Shown here: in pieces, positions 17,487-26,378 of the stretch | How the letters are laid out: the number at the start of each line of letters is the position of its first letter | How positions within the stretch are numbered: the stretch's first letter is position 1 | NCBI GenBank assembly: GCA_024227135.1 | Contig: JAAELC010000798.1 | Span: 1-37,134, forward strand | Origin: Gammaproteobacteria bacterium | Lineage (GTDB): Bacteria; Pseudomonadota; Gammaproteobacteria; Chromatiales; Chromatiaceae | Reading direction: 5' to 3' | Length of the DNA: 37,134 bases | Notes under the pieces: generated by a model | What the model was told of the DNA's origin: nothing | The model's database searches: none | Seen by the model: the letters and a program-made list of their open reading frames with translations, nothing else | Program-made: the position numbers and the translations under genes

Positions 17487-18272
17487 CTAATGTGCAACGC
17501 CAAGATAGGCATCGATAACTTTCTGGTTGCTGCGCACCTCATCGGGTGAACCATCTGCCAGCTGCAAGCCGTAATCGAGCACGATAACCCGATCCGACAA
17601 ATCCATGACTACACCCATATCGTGCTCGATAAGAATGATAGTGGTACCGAATTCATCGTTGATATCGAGAACGAACCGGGACATGTCTTCCTTTTCCTCC
17701 ACGTTCATCCCGGCCATGGGTTCATCAAGCAGCAGTATTTCCGGTTCTGCGGCCAGCGCCCGGCCCAGTTCCACTCGTTTCTGCATTCCATAGGGCAGGC
17801 GGCCCACAGGGGTTTTGCGAATCGCCTGGATTTCCAGAAAATCGATGATTCCCTCAACTTTTTTCCGGTGTTCGATCTCTTCCCGCTGGGCCTTTCCCCA
17901 ATAGATCGCCTGCTGCAGTATGTTGGCCTTTATCTTCAGATTTCGGCCGGTCATGATGTTGTCCAGGGTACTCATACCCTTGAACAGGGCGATATTCTGA
18001 AAGGTTCTGGCGATCCCCTGTTCCGCGGCTTTGTGAACCTTCATTTGTGAACGGGTTTCACCGCGGTAAGTGATGGTCCCTTCCTGGGGATGGTAAAAGC
18101 CATTCAGGACATTCAACATTGAACTCTTTCCCGCACCGTTGGGACCGATGATGGACCTGATTTCTCCCTGCCTGACGTTGAAGCTGATGTTATTCAATAC
18201 CCTCATGGCACCAAATGAGAGCGAGATGTTCTTAACTTCGAGGACGACTTCTCCGATATTACGTTCGTACAT
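17487..18272 (-). CDS. livG: Branched-chain-type ABC transporter ATPase LivG
   Basis: The second ATPase of the importer, 261 residues from the ATG at 18272 (AGGAG six bases upstream). Walker A is GPNGAGKS (43-50). The signature is the LivG-type PYGMQKR rather than LSGGQ. Walker B is LLLDEPMAGM, followed by the switch histidine in LIEHDMG. The longer frame reading back into the synthetase gene (to 18326) is out of frame with it and lacks homology. It follows the acyl-CoA synthetase stop by 16 bases. Confidence 0.94.
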   Translation of the reverse strand: MYERNIGEVVLEVKNISLSFGAMRVLNNISFNVRQGEIRSIIGPNGAGKSSMLNVLNGFYHPQEGTITYRGETRSQMKVHKAAEQGIARTFQNIALFKGMSTLDNIMTGRNLKIKANILQQAIYWGKAQREEIEHRKKVEGIIDFLEIQAIRKTPVGRLPYGMQKRVELGRALAAEPEILLLDEPMAGMNVEEKEDMSRFVLDINDEFGTTIILIEHDMGVVMDLSDRVIVLDYGLQLADGSPDEVRSNQKVIDAYLGVAH

Positions 18273-18288
18273 TCTCGACTCCTGATCC

Positions 18289-20265
18289 TCAGCTGGCCTT
18301 GGCGATGGGTGAATACTGCTTCGCATTGCGGATCTTCACGTCTGCTGCCAGCGTACCGGTACGACCATCCTCGAATTTCACCTGAGTTTCGATATGGCAT
18401 TCGGGTACATCGGAGTAGAGTGCATCCACCAGCGGCTGATAACGTTCGGCGATGAAACTTCGGCGAACCTTGCGGGTGCGGGTGAGTTCCCCATCGTCGG
18501 CATCCAGTTCCTTGTGGAGGATTAAATACCGTTTGATCTGGGATTTACCAAGCCGTGGATCTTTCGACAGGTCTTCATTGACCTTGTCGACACAATCCTG
18601 TATCAGATCATAGACTTCGTCCTGACTGGCAAGATCGATGTATCCCGAGTAGGCCAGGTTGCGCCTTTCCGCCCAGTTGCCCACTGCTTCCAGATCGATA
18701 TTGATGAATATCGATGTGTAGTCGCAGGCATCACCAAATGCCACCACTTCTTTAATGAACGAGAAAAACTTCAGTTTATTCTCGATGTACTTGGGCGCAA
18801 ACATCGTGCCGTCATTGAGTTTGCCCACATCCTTGGCACGATCAATAATTTTAAGGTGTCCGTTTTCGGCAAAGTATCCGGCATCACCGGTAAAAACCCA
18901 GCCGTCTTCGGTCTTGGTGCTGGCGGTCGCTTCCGGGCTCTTGTAATAGGAGTGAAATACCCCGGGACTGCGGTAGAGTACTTCACCGTTATCATCGATT
19001 TTCACTTCCACGTCGATCGCGGGCGTCCCGACCGTATCAGGGTAGACTTCACCATCGGGTTGAACACAGATGAAGACCATGCTCTCTGTTTGCCCGTAAA
19101 GTTGCTTTATATTGATTCCCAGAGATCGGTAGAATTCGAAAATCTCCGGGCCGATCGCTTCTCCGGCGGTGTAAGCCAGGCGGATACGGCTGAGTCCGAG
19201 TACATTTCTGAGGGGGCCGTATACCATGAAGTCACCCAGCCTGTAGATTAGCTTCTCAGAAGTTCTGACCTCCTTTCCATCGAGTATCTGCGTGCCGACC
19301 CGACTGGCATGGGCCATGAAGTAGTGGAAAAGCCGCTGTTTCAACTTGCTGGCATCCTCCATCCGGATCATGACCTGGGTCAGCATGTTTTCGTAGATGC
19401 GGGGTGGTGCGAAGTAATAGGTGGGCCCTATCTCACGCAGGTCGGTCATAACGGTGGCGCCGTTTTCCGGGCAGTTCACCGTAAAACCGGCAACGAATGA
19501 CTGGGCATAGGAGAAGAGATTGTCACCCACCCAGGCCATCGGCAGATAGGCGACTACTTCTTCCTTATCGGTCAGTCCTTCCCTGATAATGCCGTTGCGG
19601 GCCGTAATGATGACATTGTCGTTGGTCAGTACCACGCCCTTGGGGTTGCCGGTGGTACCCGAGGTATAGAGCATGATGGCGATATCTGCACCGGAGCCTT
19701 GTTCAACGGATTGCTCGAAAAAGTCCGGGTGGGTCTTATCGTATTCCCGACCGGCTGTCTGCGCGGTTTCGATACTGCTGAGAAAGGGAAAGTCGTAATG
19801 GCGCATACCCCTGGGATCGTCGAACAGAATGTGCTGTATGGTGGAGTTCTCTTCTCGAATTTCCAGCAGTTTATCCACCTGTTCCTGGTCTTCTGCAATC
19901 GCAAAGTGAACCTCTGCGTTATCCAGTACGAAGGCCATCTCCTGGGCGATGGAGTCCTGGTAGAGGGGCACAGGGATACCACCCAGGCACTGAGCGGCAG
20001 CCATCCCCATGTAGAGCCGTGGGCGGTTGTCGCCGATAATGGCCAGTTTGTCGCCTCGCTGAAAACCCAGGGCTGCCAGCCCGCAGGCCAGTGCCCGAAT
20101 CTCATCGGTAACCTGTTGCCAGGTCCAGGCCTGCCAAATGCCGAGATCCTTTTCCCGCATTGCGATTTTGCTGCCCCTTACCCGGGCATGATTCAGCAAC
20201 AGCTTGGGAAAGGTATCGAGTTGCCCGTCGCCGCTGGCGTCTGATTGAACAGGGGATGGTGACAT
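18289..20265 (-). CDS. AMP-forming acyl-CoA synthetase (long-chain FadD-like)
   Basis: Activates a carboxylic acid through an acyl-adenylate to its CoA thioester in the cytoplasm. The 658-residue protein has the complete set of adenylate-forming motifs: P-loop LYTSGTTGNPKG, YLPMAWVGD, YGQTES, the ribose-binding FTGDAGYF, and hinge IDRAKDVGKLNDG. Its length and pattern fit the large bacterial long-chain acyl-CoA synthetase group often encoded next to liv-type transporters. It is second in the operon after the stress protein and directly precedes livG, so it probably activates the imported acid. Chain length or aromatic preference cannot be read from sequence. Confidence 0.93.
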   Translation of the reverse strand: MSPSPVQSDASGDGQLDTFPKLLLNHARVRGSKIAMREKDLGIWQAWTWQQVTDEIRALACGLAALGFQRGDKLAIIGDNRPRLYMGMAAAQCLGGIPVPLYQDSIAQEMAFVLDNAEVHFAIAEDQEQVDKLLEIREENSTIQHILFDDPRGMRHYDFPFLSSIETAQTAGREYDKTHPDFFEQSVEQGSGADIAIMLYTSGTTGNPKGVVLTNDNVIITARNGIIREGLTDKEEVVAYLPMAWVGDNLFSYAQSFVAGFTVNCPENGATVMTDLREIGPTYYFAPPRIYENMLTQVMIRMEDASKLKQRLFHYFMAHASRVGTQILDGKEVRTSEKLIYRLGDFMVYGPLRNVLGLSRIRLAYTAGEAIGPEIFEFYRSLGINIKQLYGQTESMVFICVQPDGEVYPDTVGTPAIDVEVKIDDNGEVLYRSPGVFHSYYKSPEATASTKTEDGWVFTGDAGYFAENGHLKIIDRAKDVGKLNDGTMFAPKYIENKLKFFSFIKEVVAFGDACDYTSIFINIDLEAVGNWAERRNLAYSGYIDLASQDEVYDLIQDCVDKVNEDLSKDPRLGKSQIKRYLILHKELDADDGELTRTRKVRRSFIAERYQPLVDALYSDVPECHIETQVKFEDGRTGTLAADVKIRNAKQYSPIAKAS

Positions 20266-20409
20266 TCCCTCAACTCCTCTCTGCGTTATAGTTATCGCAG
20301 CGTCTGGATTGCGCCTTGATGTGTTATCAGGTCAAGGTAGTGGCAGTCACGGTTGGCCGGTTTTCACCAGGTTCCGTCGACGCCTTCCCCTGCCTGTTAC
20401 ATTGGTACG

Positions 20410-21243
20410 TCAGTGTGACATGAGTACCGGTATGGTCATATGTTCGAGGACCTCCCTGGTGGTACCTCCAAGGATCAACTCCCGGAAGCGATAGTGCCCA
20501 TAGGCACCCATCACCAGCAGATCGGCCCGTTCGTCGGAGGCGATGTTCAGCAGGAGATTCCCTTCATCCACACCTTCGGTGGAAAAGTGGTCGGCCTCCG
20601 CTTCGATACCATGGTGCATCAGATGCCCCACTATGTCGGTCGAGGGTGTATCGCCATGTCGTTTGCCCTTCTGCCGGGGATTGATGGCGACCACCTTTAC
20701 CTTCTTGGCATTCTGTATCAGGGGGATGGCATCATTTACCGCCCGCACCGATTCACGGGCCGTGTTCCAGGCGATGATCGCCCGCTTGCCCACTGCCTTG
20801 AAATTTCCGGCGTAGGGGATGATCAAAACCGGCCTGCCGGTTTCCATCACCAGGTGTTCTGCCAGATCCGCGGGGATACTGCCGTCGTGGGTTGTTTCGT
20901 CGTGCTGGCCGATAACGATCAGATCGGAATGCTGGGTGTGGAAGACCAGCTGGCTGGTGACCCATTCTTCGGATCGGTCAAAAGGCGTAGTCAACCAGTT
21001 GAGTTGCACACCGGCCTCGTCGGCCATCGACTGGAACTTTGATCTCAGCTGCTCACTGGCCTTTTCATGGCGTTTCCGGCGTTTTTCCAGACCGCTGGTA
21101 CGGCTTTCCAGGTAGGCGTTGGCTTGTGCGTATAGTCCGGTCAGTTGTCTGCCGTGGTGGCCGGCAATTTTCAAAGCTATCTTCACACGTTTTTCGCAAT
21201 GGGCCGTCCGGTCCACATGAACCAGAATATCACTCAATGCCAT
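20410..21243 (-). CDS. Universal stress protein, two tandem Usp domains
   Basis: A 277-residue cytoplasmic protein made of two Usp folds: 1-145 (ILVHVDRT start, LIVIGQHDE) and 150-277. The second domain ends with the nucleotide-binding pattern GAYGHYRFRELILGGTT, consistent with ATP binding. Tandem Usp proteins are found in many proteobacteria and modulate stress or energy status. It is the first gene of the minus-strand group; the 144-base gap to the synthetase shows no terminator, so cotranscription is likely but not proven. Confidence 0.92.
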   Translation of the reverse strand: MALSDILVHVDRTAHCEKRVKIALKIAGHHGRQLTGLYAQANAYLESRTSGLEKRRKRHEKASEQLRSKFQSMADEAGVQLNWLTTPFDRSEEWVTSQLVFHTQHSDLIVIGQHDETTHDGSIPADLAEHLVMETGRPVLIIPYAGNFKAVGKRAIIAWNTARESVRAVNDAIPLIQNAKKVKVVAINPRQKGKRHGDTPSTDIVGHLMHHGIEAEADHFSTEGVDEGNLLLNIASDERADLLVMGAYGHYRFRELILGGTTREVLEHMTIPVLMSH

Positions 21244-21312
21244 GGCAGATTATCCTCGATTGGTCCGGTCATTTTCCGATTTTGTGGGTATCGGTTCATC
21301 CGGCTGACTATC

Positions 21313-21332
21313 TTACGTTTACGTAAACGTAA
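21313..21332. promoter_or_regulatory. 20-bp perfect palindrome, probable operator
   Basis: The half-site TTACGTTTAC is followed immediately by its exact reverse complement, about 70 bases upstream of the stress protein gene and so at the head of the acid-uptake operon. Length and symmetry fit a dimeric regulator. From memory, the TTTACGT-type half-sites resemble those described for LiuR (MerR family), which controls branched-chain and fatty acid breakdown in gammaproteobacteria; this assignment is unverified. Confidence 0.55.
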
Positions 21333-21530
21333 ATCTATTTTCGGTAACATTAATGAAATGTAGACTGTTGGTCAACCAGGAAGCAACCGTTTTCGAGATA
21401 TATTTTGTTCCACCAGAACAGTTTTATAACATACTAATTTTATTGAAGGTTTAAATAGATGTTCCTGTCATACATAATAACTAAAAAGTTACAAATTCCG
21501 TACGACAGGTAGAAGTCATGGTTTTGAGGA
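21333..21530. other. AT-rich spacer between divergent genes
   Basis: A markedly AT-rich stretch between the operon head and the ChaN-type gene. It presumably holds divergent promoters, but no -35/-10 pair stands out and no gene is present. Confidence 0.3.
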
Positions 21531-21535
21531 AGGTA

Positions 21536-21583
21536 TTGACGGCGTCTTCCAGAACAGACCACTCATGGGACATGAGTAGTTAT
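21536..21583 (+). repeat. Remnant of the MITE-like element (right end only)
   Basis: About 48 bases match the right end of copies A and B (GGCGTCTTCC, then AACAGA, then CATGAGTAGTTAT), with several substitutions. The left two thirds are missing. It appears to be a decayed copy in plus orientation. Confidence 0.55.
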
Positions 21584-21660
21584 TCTGTAGCGATAAGTCG
21601 TAAAATAATAATTCAGTAATAAAATAATGAACATGCTGTTGGGTGAATTATCCTGGCAGG

Positions 21661-21675
21661 GGGTTGTCACAACCC
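21661..21675. other. Small hairpin upstream of the ChaN-type gene
   Basis: GGGTTG-TCA-CAACCC, a perfect six-base-pair stem about 50 bases before the start codon. It may be a leader structure or an operator; no T run follows. Confidence 0.35.
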
Positions 21676-21727
21676 TGCAATGCCTCGAACTTCCGATTTT
21701 TTTAACAATGTCACTGGGATGAACCAT

Positions 21728-22894
21728 ATGTCGAATACACACCGGCTTTTGTTGTTGTCAGTACCGGTTTTGATATTGCTTGGCGCCTGCAATACAGTTT
21801 CTCACCATGAGCGGGCAGCACGCGATTCCCAGGAAAAGGATCACCCCGGGAAAGTCGAGGTGGTGGACTTGAGGGCCAAGACCAGTCTGGAGCAGATTCT
21901 CCCGGAGTTGAGCAACAGCCGGATAGTGTACGTGGGCGAGACCCATGACCAATACGGTCATCATCTGAATCAGCTGGCAATCATTCAAGGCCTGCACGCA
22001 TTGAACCCTGACATGGCAATCGGGCTGGAATTTTTTCAGCAGCCGTTTCAACCGATTCTCGATGACTTCATCCGGGGTGATCTGGATGAAAAGCAGATGT
22101 TACTCGAGAGCGAATGGTACGAACGTTGGCGTTACGACTATCGTCTTTACCGGCCGATTCTTGCATTTGCAAAAGACAATGGAATTCCCCTGATTGCTTT
22201 GAATTTATCCAGGGAAATTACCGATCGGGTTTCTGAAGTGGGTATCGAAGGTCTTAATGCTGGAGAGACATCCAGAATTCCTGCAGAGATAGACCGATCC
22301 GATACCCTTTATCGTGAACGTCTGCGAGCCATTTTTTCCCTTCATCCACACAGCGGTGATCGGGATTTCGAACGTTTCATCGATGTCCAGTTGTTATGGG
22401 ACGAGGGGATGGCAGATCGTACCGCCCGCTACCTGGACACGCATCCCGACTGCCAGATAGTCGTATTGGCAGGCTCGGGTCACTTGATGTACGGATCAGG
22501 CATACCTCAGCGGGTCTATCGGCGTAAACCGGTCACCTATTCAACGCTGCTGCCTGGGAACAATCTGAAGATCGAACCGGGGATAGCGGATTTCGTTGTT
22601 TATCCCAGACCTGTGGCACTTCCCAAGTCTGGTCTCATGGGCGTGATGCTGAAACCCGACGATGAAGGTATGCGGATAGTTGGGTTGGTTGAAGACGGGG
22701 CAGCGGCAAAGGCCGGTTTGAAGAAAGAGGATCTGCTGTTGAGGTTAGACGGGACAGAGGTGGACTCGATGCCCGATGTGAGGATCGCCTTACTCGATAA
22801 AAAACCAGGAGATTCGGTGACTTTACAGGTGCAGCGGCATCAAAACAGTACAGGCCCCTTGCTGTTTGAGAAGACGGTGAGCCTGGGGGATTAG
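21728..22894 (+). CDS. ChaN family lipoprotein with C-terminal PDZ domain
   Basis: An outer-membrane-type lipoprotein of 388 residues. The signal ends in a lipobox LLGAC with C21 as lipidation site; an in-frame ATG at 21719 is an alternative start, while the earliest possible start (21680) would put the signal too far in. Residues about 55-300 form the ChaN/haem-binding fold with VGETHD (70-74), LEFFQQP and AGSGHLMYG. ChaN of Campylobacter binds heme and is iron regulated. Residues about 305-388 form a PDZ domain (GLVEDGAAAKAGLKKEDLLL). Such two-domain proteins may link heme or iron handling to a protein partner. No Fur-like box is obvious upstream. It is monocistronic. Confidence 0.88.
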   Translation: MSNTHRLLLLSVPVLILLGACNTVSHHERAARDSQEKDHPGKVEVVDLRAKTSLEQILPELSNSRIVYVGETHDQYGHHLNQLAIIQGLHALNPDMAIGLEFFQQPFQPILDDFIRGDLDEKQMLLESEWYERWRYDYRLYRPILAFAKDNGIPLIALNLSREITDRVSEVGIEGLNAGETSRIPAEIDRSDTLYRERLRAIFSLHPHSGDRDFERFIDVQLLWDEGMADRTARYLDTHPDCQIVVLAGSGHLMYGSGIPQRVYRRKPVTYSTLLPGNNLKIEPGIADFVVYPRPVALPKSGLMGVMLKPDDEGMRIVGLVEDGAAAKAGLKKEDLLLRLDGTEVDSMPDVRIALLDKKPGDSVTLQVQRHQNSTGPLLFEKTVSLGD

Positions 22895-22936
22895 TTTCCT
22901 TATCGGTCGTCATCCCGTTCGGGTGTCGTACCCTTA

Positions 22937-23095
22937 GGTCCGCGGAAAAAGTACTTATCCAATCTTGCTGAACTTTTGGTCCATCTTCTGCGTTACGGCA
23001 AGGGTTACATAGAACGACTATGCGCCCCTTGCCGTGCCTTGAATCTGGACCAGAATTTGGCGCGATTTTTGGGTAACCGTTAATTTCCGCGGCCC
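22937..23095. repeat. Large ~160-bp palindromic repeat
   Basis: Outer arms GGTCCGCGGAAA and TTTCCGCGGCCC enclose nested inverted pairs: GGTCCA with TGGACC, ACGGCAAGGG with CCCTTGCCGT, and CATAG with CTATG at the centre. Nearly the whole element could fold into one hairpin. It sits between the 3' ends of the ChaN-type gene and the minus-strand pseudogene, where it could act as a bidirectional terminator. The right end recurs at 42-57. Confidence 0.65.
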
Positions 23096-23268
23096 TTAAA
23101 CCCGCTGTCCGTCGATCTTCCAACAGGATTATCGGCATAGTGTTTTTCCTTGATGTTAATGAACTCTATTGCCTGGGGCGAAAGGAATTTTCCTTTTCTG
23201 GAAACAAATGCGTTGCACTCATCCTCAAACAAAGCTGACGGATTCTCTCGCCAATCAACCGGACGATT

Positions 23269-24931
23269 TCAAAATCCGTTTTTTTTAATGTCGTAATAAG
23301 CTAACACGTAGCGTACCGCTTCGTCCCTGACCAGGACCCCGCGTTTCCGCAACAGCGGGCCGAGCACTGTTTCGTCCAAGCTACGCTCTGGCGCTCGAAT
23401 CACTTCGACCAAAATCTCAATCCTGATACTCTCCGTCGGTAACGCCACCTCCAATGCCTTATCACCCCCGATGGCCAAGCGACGTTCCCACTGCGCCACG
23501 GATGCCTCGTCCGCACTCGGATACACATGGATACGGCTGGGAAGCAACCGACGGGAAACAGTGTTGATACTGACCAGTTCGGTCAGTGGTTTCTGAACTT
23601 CGACACGAAATAGCTTTTTCATTTCTATAGCGGTACCGAACCCTTTAAAAGCGCCGCCGGTGCGCTTGAAGAGCTGAGACGGACGTTTGTCTGGGTGGAT
23701 TTTCCCATTGGAGAAGTCATCGAAGGCCATACCATTCACCCATACATTGTCGATTCTTGCTGATATGTAACCACCCTCGTACGGTCCGGAAAGATGGCTT
23801 ACCCTCGTACCAATACCTTTGAAGCGTTTGCTGGTGCGTTGAAAGTACTGGGAAGGCCTGACAACGGGTGTAAATTGTGAAATGGGCACAGTAGCGGATT
23901 GTTCGTCGAAACCAAAGACGAAAGTGCTGCCGTCGAAGCTGATCGAAAGGGTGTGGGTCTGGCCTGGAGTTGGTGGACCAAGGGTCGTTTGATCGAATAC
24001 CAGCTCATGGCCCAGATCGCAGGAGTCATCCAGGCAACGACTGACATAGAATGCCGCCTTCAGGCCATCGTTGCCCACATGTCGTATCTCGATTGCGGCC
24101 AACACTTCCCCTGCCTGATCGATTCCATCGGTACCATCGTTGTCGAAGTACCCGTTTATCTGAGCCCTGGCCACTGCGCCATTGTTGCAAACCTCATCGA
24201 TGCGCACTTCTGCGCTGATGGAACTCTCGATTGAACCAGATACACCAGTGCCAAGGGGATCGTTGGGATCGGAAAAATCCAACCCGTTTCGACCATGCCA
24301 GCCCGAGCGGGTGAGTCTGGATACTAAAGATTCGGCTTCGACTCGACGTACGAACTCCGATTGGTCCCAGATTTTGCGATTGATGCCGCCATATCCGAAG
24401 TTGGCCTGCAGGAGAGGGCTGTGGTACCAGGGCGGGGAGAGCGCAAAGTCAATTCCACTGACGGTTTCGGCCCCGTTGACAAATACGGGATCTCCCAGAT
24501 GGGTGTCGCAGCTACTCATACTCACCAGCGGTTCTCCACCGTACAGCTGGTCAGTGTAGCCTTGAACGTTCTGGGTCGAAAGCAGGTATCCACCAGGCGC
24601 CAGCCCCTGCAGGCGGTAAGTTCCATCGCTGTCGGTTACTGCCACACTCACCGTGCTGCCTCTGGCATCGAAAATTCTAACCGTAACTTCGTGTAGTTTT
24701 GGTGTAGTAGACCCCGGAGTCGAGAGCAATATACGTATGGTAGTGACCATTGGTATCGGTGGTAGCGCGGGTGACGACTCTGGCTTGATTGTCAAATACA
24801 GCTATAGTCACGTCTGCCAATAGTGCGCCTGTATCGGCATCGGAAACGGTACCGCAGATCGCACCGGCACGGGCGGTACCTGACAATTGCTGAAGGATTA
24901 AGTATAAGAGGGCAACTCGAAACAGACTCAC
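23269..24931 (-). pseudogene. Frameshifted secreted protein with carboxypeptidase-regulatory-like domains
   Basis: Two overlapping frames read as one broken gene. The 5' part (24677-24931, GTG start, 84 residues) encodes a signal peptide ending near ARAGA and the start of a CNA_B/carboxypeptidase-regulatory-like repeat (CGTVSDADTGALLADVTI). The 3' part (23269-24795, up to 508 residues) enters in another frame in the middle of a second such repeat (VTVRIFDARGSTVS to GGYLLSTQ), so repeat material seems deleted as well as shifted. It continues as a beta-rich lectin-like region (about 135-395) containing a duplicated 20-residue unit starting RPSQ(Y/L)F(Q/K)RT, and an unrecognised C-terminal ~110 residues. 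It was probably a surface or secreted protein. A sequencing error or programmed frameshift is less likely. Confidence 0.7.
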
Positions 24932-25325
24932 CTGCGCCGTGACAGCACTCCGTGCTTCAGGGGTATTGGGCTTGCCCTCAAGCCGAGGGAAAATTGCTGG
25001 TACCCCTCTACCTGAAATCTAGTTCATCTCCGACAGGATATCAATGCAGTTCAGCACTGCCCGCTGGGAGGCTGGTGCGCACGCAGCACCACTTCCGCCC
25101 ATATCGTATTGCGGAAGTACCGGCTTACTACCGAGAGCCTGTTTGTGGAACTTCTGATGCCTCAGGTCCGTGCCCAAGAATCCTGTTTATTCTGTTGTAA
25201 AGGGCTTTGAAGCGACTCTGTGGTCCCTGAAGCTGAGTTGCTCTGCCGAAAGTCTATGGTCGATGGATGTTCACTGAGTTTAATGCGGTGCTATCCCGCC
25301 ATCGATATTCACAAGGCTGTTTGAA
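24932..25325. other. 394-base spacer, nothing recognised
   Basis: It contains the upstream region of the broken secreted protein gene and the region beyond the preceding aldo/keto reductase stop. No gene, terminator or known riboswitch pattern is seen. Confidence 0.4.
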
Positions 25326-26378
25326 CTAGAAGGGGGCCGGGTAACGTTTCAAAACGGTCATGACATCGGCCAGCATCTCGTCACTCAGAGTGATCCCAAA
25401 AGCGGCAATATCCTCCTCCAGTTGAGCCATGCTGGTAGCCCCGATGATCGTCGAGGTGACCCCGTTCACCTGTTTACACCAGGCGAGTGAAAGGGTGGTT
25501 AGACTCATATCGTATTTGTCCGCCACCTGCTTATAAGCGGCAATCGCCTGGTGCGACAGGGTATTGTCACGGAAAATTCCGTTGCGCTGGGTCATTGTCC
25601 AGCGGGCCCCTGCAGGGAGTGCTCCATTCATGTATTTTCCAGTCAACGCCCCCCCGGCCAAGGGTGACCAGGGTAGAAAAGCTACATCATTCATTACGCA
25701 GTTTTCCAAGAGATAAGGCCAGTCTTTGGAATGTAGTAGGTTGAACTCATTCTGAATTGAGACCATACGGGGCAGATCGTGCTTTTCACTCAGACGCAGA
25801 TACTCACTGATGCCCCAGGGCGTATCATCGGATAATCCGCAGTGGCGGATTTTCCCTGTTTTGATACAGCTGGAGAGCGCCCCAAGGATTTCCAGCATCT
25901 GATCTCTGCTTCTGTCCACATCCACGTCGGTAAAGACCAGTCGGCCGGGCCAGTGTTTTCCAAAGTGGGGAGAACTTCGATTGGGCCAGTGTAATTGGTA
26001 GAGATCAATGTAATCTGTTTTCAGACGTTTCAGCGAAGCATCCACTGAACTGATGACAGAGGGACCTGTAATGTCAGTACCATTACGAATCCAGGAAACT
26101 CCGTTACCCGCAATTTTTGATGCCAGTACAATGTCTTTCCGTTTGTCCGGGTGTCGGTTGAGCCAGTCACCGATTATGCGCTCCGTGGTGCCGTAGGTTT
26201 CGACAGAAGGGGGAACGGCATACATTTCAGCGGTATCGACAAAATTTATACCCTTTGATAAGGCGTAATTCAGCTGTGCATCAGCATCTGCCTGGGTGTT
26301 CTGTTTTCCCCAGGTCATAGTGCCCAGGCATATTTCTGATACCCTCAAATCACTTTTTCCGAGTGACACATATTCCAT
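25326..26378 (-). CDS. NADP(H)-dependent aldo/keto reductase, Tas-like
   Basis: A cytoplasmic TIM-barrel oxidoreductase of 350 residues. The catalytic tetrad is present: the aspartate and tyrosine of FVDTAEMY, the lysine of LASKIAG and the histidine of YQLHWPN. The start (YVSLGKSDLRVSEICLGTMTWG) and the C-terminal cofactor segment (STIIGATSMAQLEEDIAAF) match the Tas/YghZ-type group; length is normal. The physiological substrate of this group is poorly defined. GAGAG precedes the ATG. It stands alone between decayed genes and is itself intact. Confidence 0.93.
   Translation of the reverse strand: MEYVSLGKSDLRVSEICLGTMTWGKQNTQADADAQLNYALSKGINFVDTAEMYAVPPSVETYGTTERIIGDWLNRHPDKRKDIVLASKIAGNGVSWIRNGTDITGPSVISSVDASLKRLKTDYIDLYQLHWPNRSSPHFGKHWPGRLVFTDVDVDRSRDQMLEILGALSSCIKTGKIRHCGLSDDTPWGISEYLRLSEKHDLPRMVSIQNEFNLLHSKDWPYLLENCVMNDVAFLPWSPLAGGALTGKYMNGALPAGARWTMTQRNGIFRDNTLSHQAIAAYKQVADKYDMSLTTLSLAWCKQVNGVTSTIIGATSMAQLEEDIAAFGITLSDEMLADVMTVLKRYPAPF

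Noticed and set aside
16784-17518. Plus-strand reading of 244 codons opposite livH
   Set aside because: Antisense to a well-supported permease gene; composition rich in His/Gln/Asp is typical of a reverse-strand shadow.
21244-21727. Possible Fur box upstream of the ChaN-type lipoprotein
   Set aside because: The region is AT-rich, but no 19-bp GATAATGAT-type palindrome is recognisable.
24932-25325. Possible c-di-GMP riboswitch or other leader RNA
   Set aside because: The conserved GEMM-type core sequences could not be found on either strand.
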